From Chrysomallon squamiferum (taxonomy: Eukaryota > Mollusca > Gastropoda > Neomphalida > Peltospiridae), in the NCBI GenBank assembly GCA_012295275.1, contig CM022670.1:3579264-3643263 (forward strand): 64,000 nucleotides of DNA, given 5' to 3'. Below, in pieces: positions 62,100 to 64,000 of the stretch (positions within the stretch are counted from its first letter, which is position 1; each line of letters opens with the position of its first letter). The translations under genes and the position numbers were made by a program. The notes under the pieces were generated by a model that saw only the letters and a program-made list of their open reading frames with translations, was not told the origin of the DNA and ran no database searches.

Positions 62100-63160
62100 G
62101 AGATGTTCATCAGATATTATCAGGTTTTAAATGATATAAAGTTATCCCAGTAATTTTTATTTTTAAATACATTTGAAAAGAAAAGAAAATCAAAAGAACT
62201 ATTTTATTTGTCAAGTGCATGGAAGAAGCCAAACTTCAGATGACTGATGTATTTAAATAAGCTGTATCTAACATAAAATGTTACTTCAGCTGTAATTATT
62301 TAAACTGTGATCAGATTTGTGTATCTTGAAGAACTTGACAGTTTTTACTTCTTTCTTTTTTTTAACCTCAGCAAAAAAATTATCTTTATAATTCCTTATC
62401 CATACTCTGTCAAGTCTAAACTGACATGAAGTAGCCCCAGGATTTTTTATATTAATATATTACACAGGAAACAAAAGGAAAAGATTGTAATCACTGGATG
62501 CCAGGTGTCAGATGTCATTCCTGGTTTACTGGTTAAACCACTGACTTTATGGTTGATAGTTACCTGGATCCCAACCCATTATAGCTTCTACCTGAAATTA
62601 GTTGGGGAAATGAAAGCCTGTTGTTGTTTTGATATAATTATTAACTTGTCCAGAAAACACTGTTTAATACAGTTGTCCAAATCCTGTTATGTAATAAGCA
62701 TATTTTGCCTATGATGACCAAGTCATCTAAAACACAAAGATCAGCTTGAAAAGATGGCCATGACATTCAGAACTGCATACCAGGACTTTGCCAAGATTAG
62801 AAAAACTGTCTCAAGAATCAAAATCTACCATGAATGGTTTAACCATACATAATACTATTAGGTGTACGTTGTAACATTGAAGATAGTGAAAATGTTTGGT
62901 AATATACTGATTTTTACATCAACAATCTGGTCTTTTATTACACTTTGCATTGTTATGAGTCTTGAGTAACTACTTTGCTCTGCTAGTTGTGGGACATTTA
63001 CTGAAATAGGAAGTGAAGTTACATTCCACAAATACCCCTGGACATTTCACAACTATTAAAAACAGTTATTCACATCAGCAGGTATATACTGGGCCATGTT
63101 TACAGAACTTACAAGTTCAATGCTCTGCTGTATATTTAAAAAATAATTGTATGTATTAGT
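62096..63160. other. no gene recognised
   Basis: CpG-poor sequence with a weak tRNA-like relic at about 62,520-62,582 (see findings). Confidence 0.55.
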
Positions 63161-64000
63161 TTAGTGTTTGTGTGTGTGTCTGAGGTGATGTCTTTTCTAC
63201 CCATGTTTGTATACTCTGAATAACAAGTACTTATAATAAATTAGTCTGCCTTTTGTCAACTAACAGCAGGTACCTGTGTTAAAAACACAATGTCTGGTTA
63301 CAACTGTACAATCTTGTTACAAAGGGTATGGTGTATGTATATACACACAGTTGTAAAAATAATTAATTTAGGGTCTTTAGAATGAAAAATATTTATGACA
63401 ATCTAAACAACAATTCACGGCAGATATTCTCTGCATGCACTGTGCATGTGTTTTTGTGAAACATGGCAATTACGTCTGAGCATTTGTTTATATGAATATT
63501 TACAAGCACACATGTGTAAGTGTTTAACTTATATTGTCAGTATCAGTATGCATTAATTTTGATGGCATAACGGATAGGGATATCTCCTTAGACTGAAACT
63601 ATGGGAAAAAAGCAGATGAGACAGACAGAAAGAACATATGGACTGACATACTGATTTCTCTTATACATATATAGACATGCCAACATCTGAACACTTGACA
63701 AACTTGCATACAAACTCACAAACACATACACACAAAGAGACATATACATACTGAGAATACATGCACTCACAAAACAGCAATATAAACACACATCCACTCT
63801 CTCAAACAAACATTCAATTACATGCTGACAAATATTAAATAATAACATAAACACACATCTGCCCAAATATGAACAATACTCATGCACATACACACTTGAA
63901 TATAAAACACTCACACACACACATATATATACATATGTTCACACACACAATAGAGACCCACGCGCTCTCTCTCTCTAACCCCAACCAAGCACTACTTCAG
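63161..64000. other. no gene recognised at the right edge
   Basis: AC-rich stretches at about 63,720-63,940 and a short CT run at 63,965-63,977. CpG is slightly more frequent in the last 600 bp. Confidence 0.55.

Overview
This looks like animal nuclear DNA, most likely from a mollusc. It is AT-rich and full of long microsatellites, and its coding exons have consensus GT..AG introns and carry a protein found only in eukaryotes. Two copies of a SINE-like repeat that I remember from mollusc intergenic DNA (core around CCAGTGCTCCAC ... TCCCTTGCTGCTAA) sit at about 17,968-18,066 and 20,528-20,690. The phylum call is an inference; I cannot narrow it to a class.

The one gene I can name is on the minus strand: the 3' portion of GEMIN5, the large RNA-binding subunit of the SMN complex. 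Ten exons run from 40,252 down to the stop codon at 24,157. Every junction has AG/GT borders and compatible phases, giving 1,033 codons that cover the TPR-like helical domain and the C-terminal region. The N-terminal WD40 half is not recognised in the window, so the 5' exons lie in or beyond 40,253-64,000. That stretch behaves like one very long intron: it is CpG-poor and made of microsatellites plus several old, degenerate tandem arrays.

From 1 to about 20,000 I see no intact gene. This part holds five long (CT)n tracts, a decayed Tc1-family DNA transposon (10,214-11,441), a 17-bp minisatellite, a possible tRNA-derived SINE head, and several CpG-retaining, non-repetitive blocks rich in TAATCC homeodomain-type sites, some in inverted pairs. 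These blocks look like candidate non-coding regulatory DNA.

The clearest large-scale signal is a sharp fall in CpG at about 20,000. CpG is common to the left and nearly absent from there to the right, except inside exons. In invertebrates with gene-body methylation, this pattern marks a long-transcribed, methylated housekeeping gene. It fits GEMIN5 transcription running from beyond 64,000 to roughly 20,000-23,000. I found no previously undescribed molecular system. The most useful leads are the CpG boundary, the TAATCC blocks, a 9-residue tandem repeat growing inside GEMIN5, and the layered degenerate arrays in its 5' intron.
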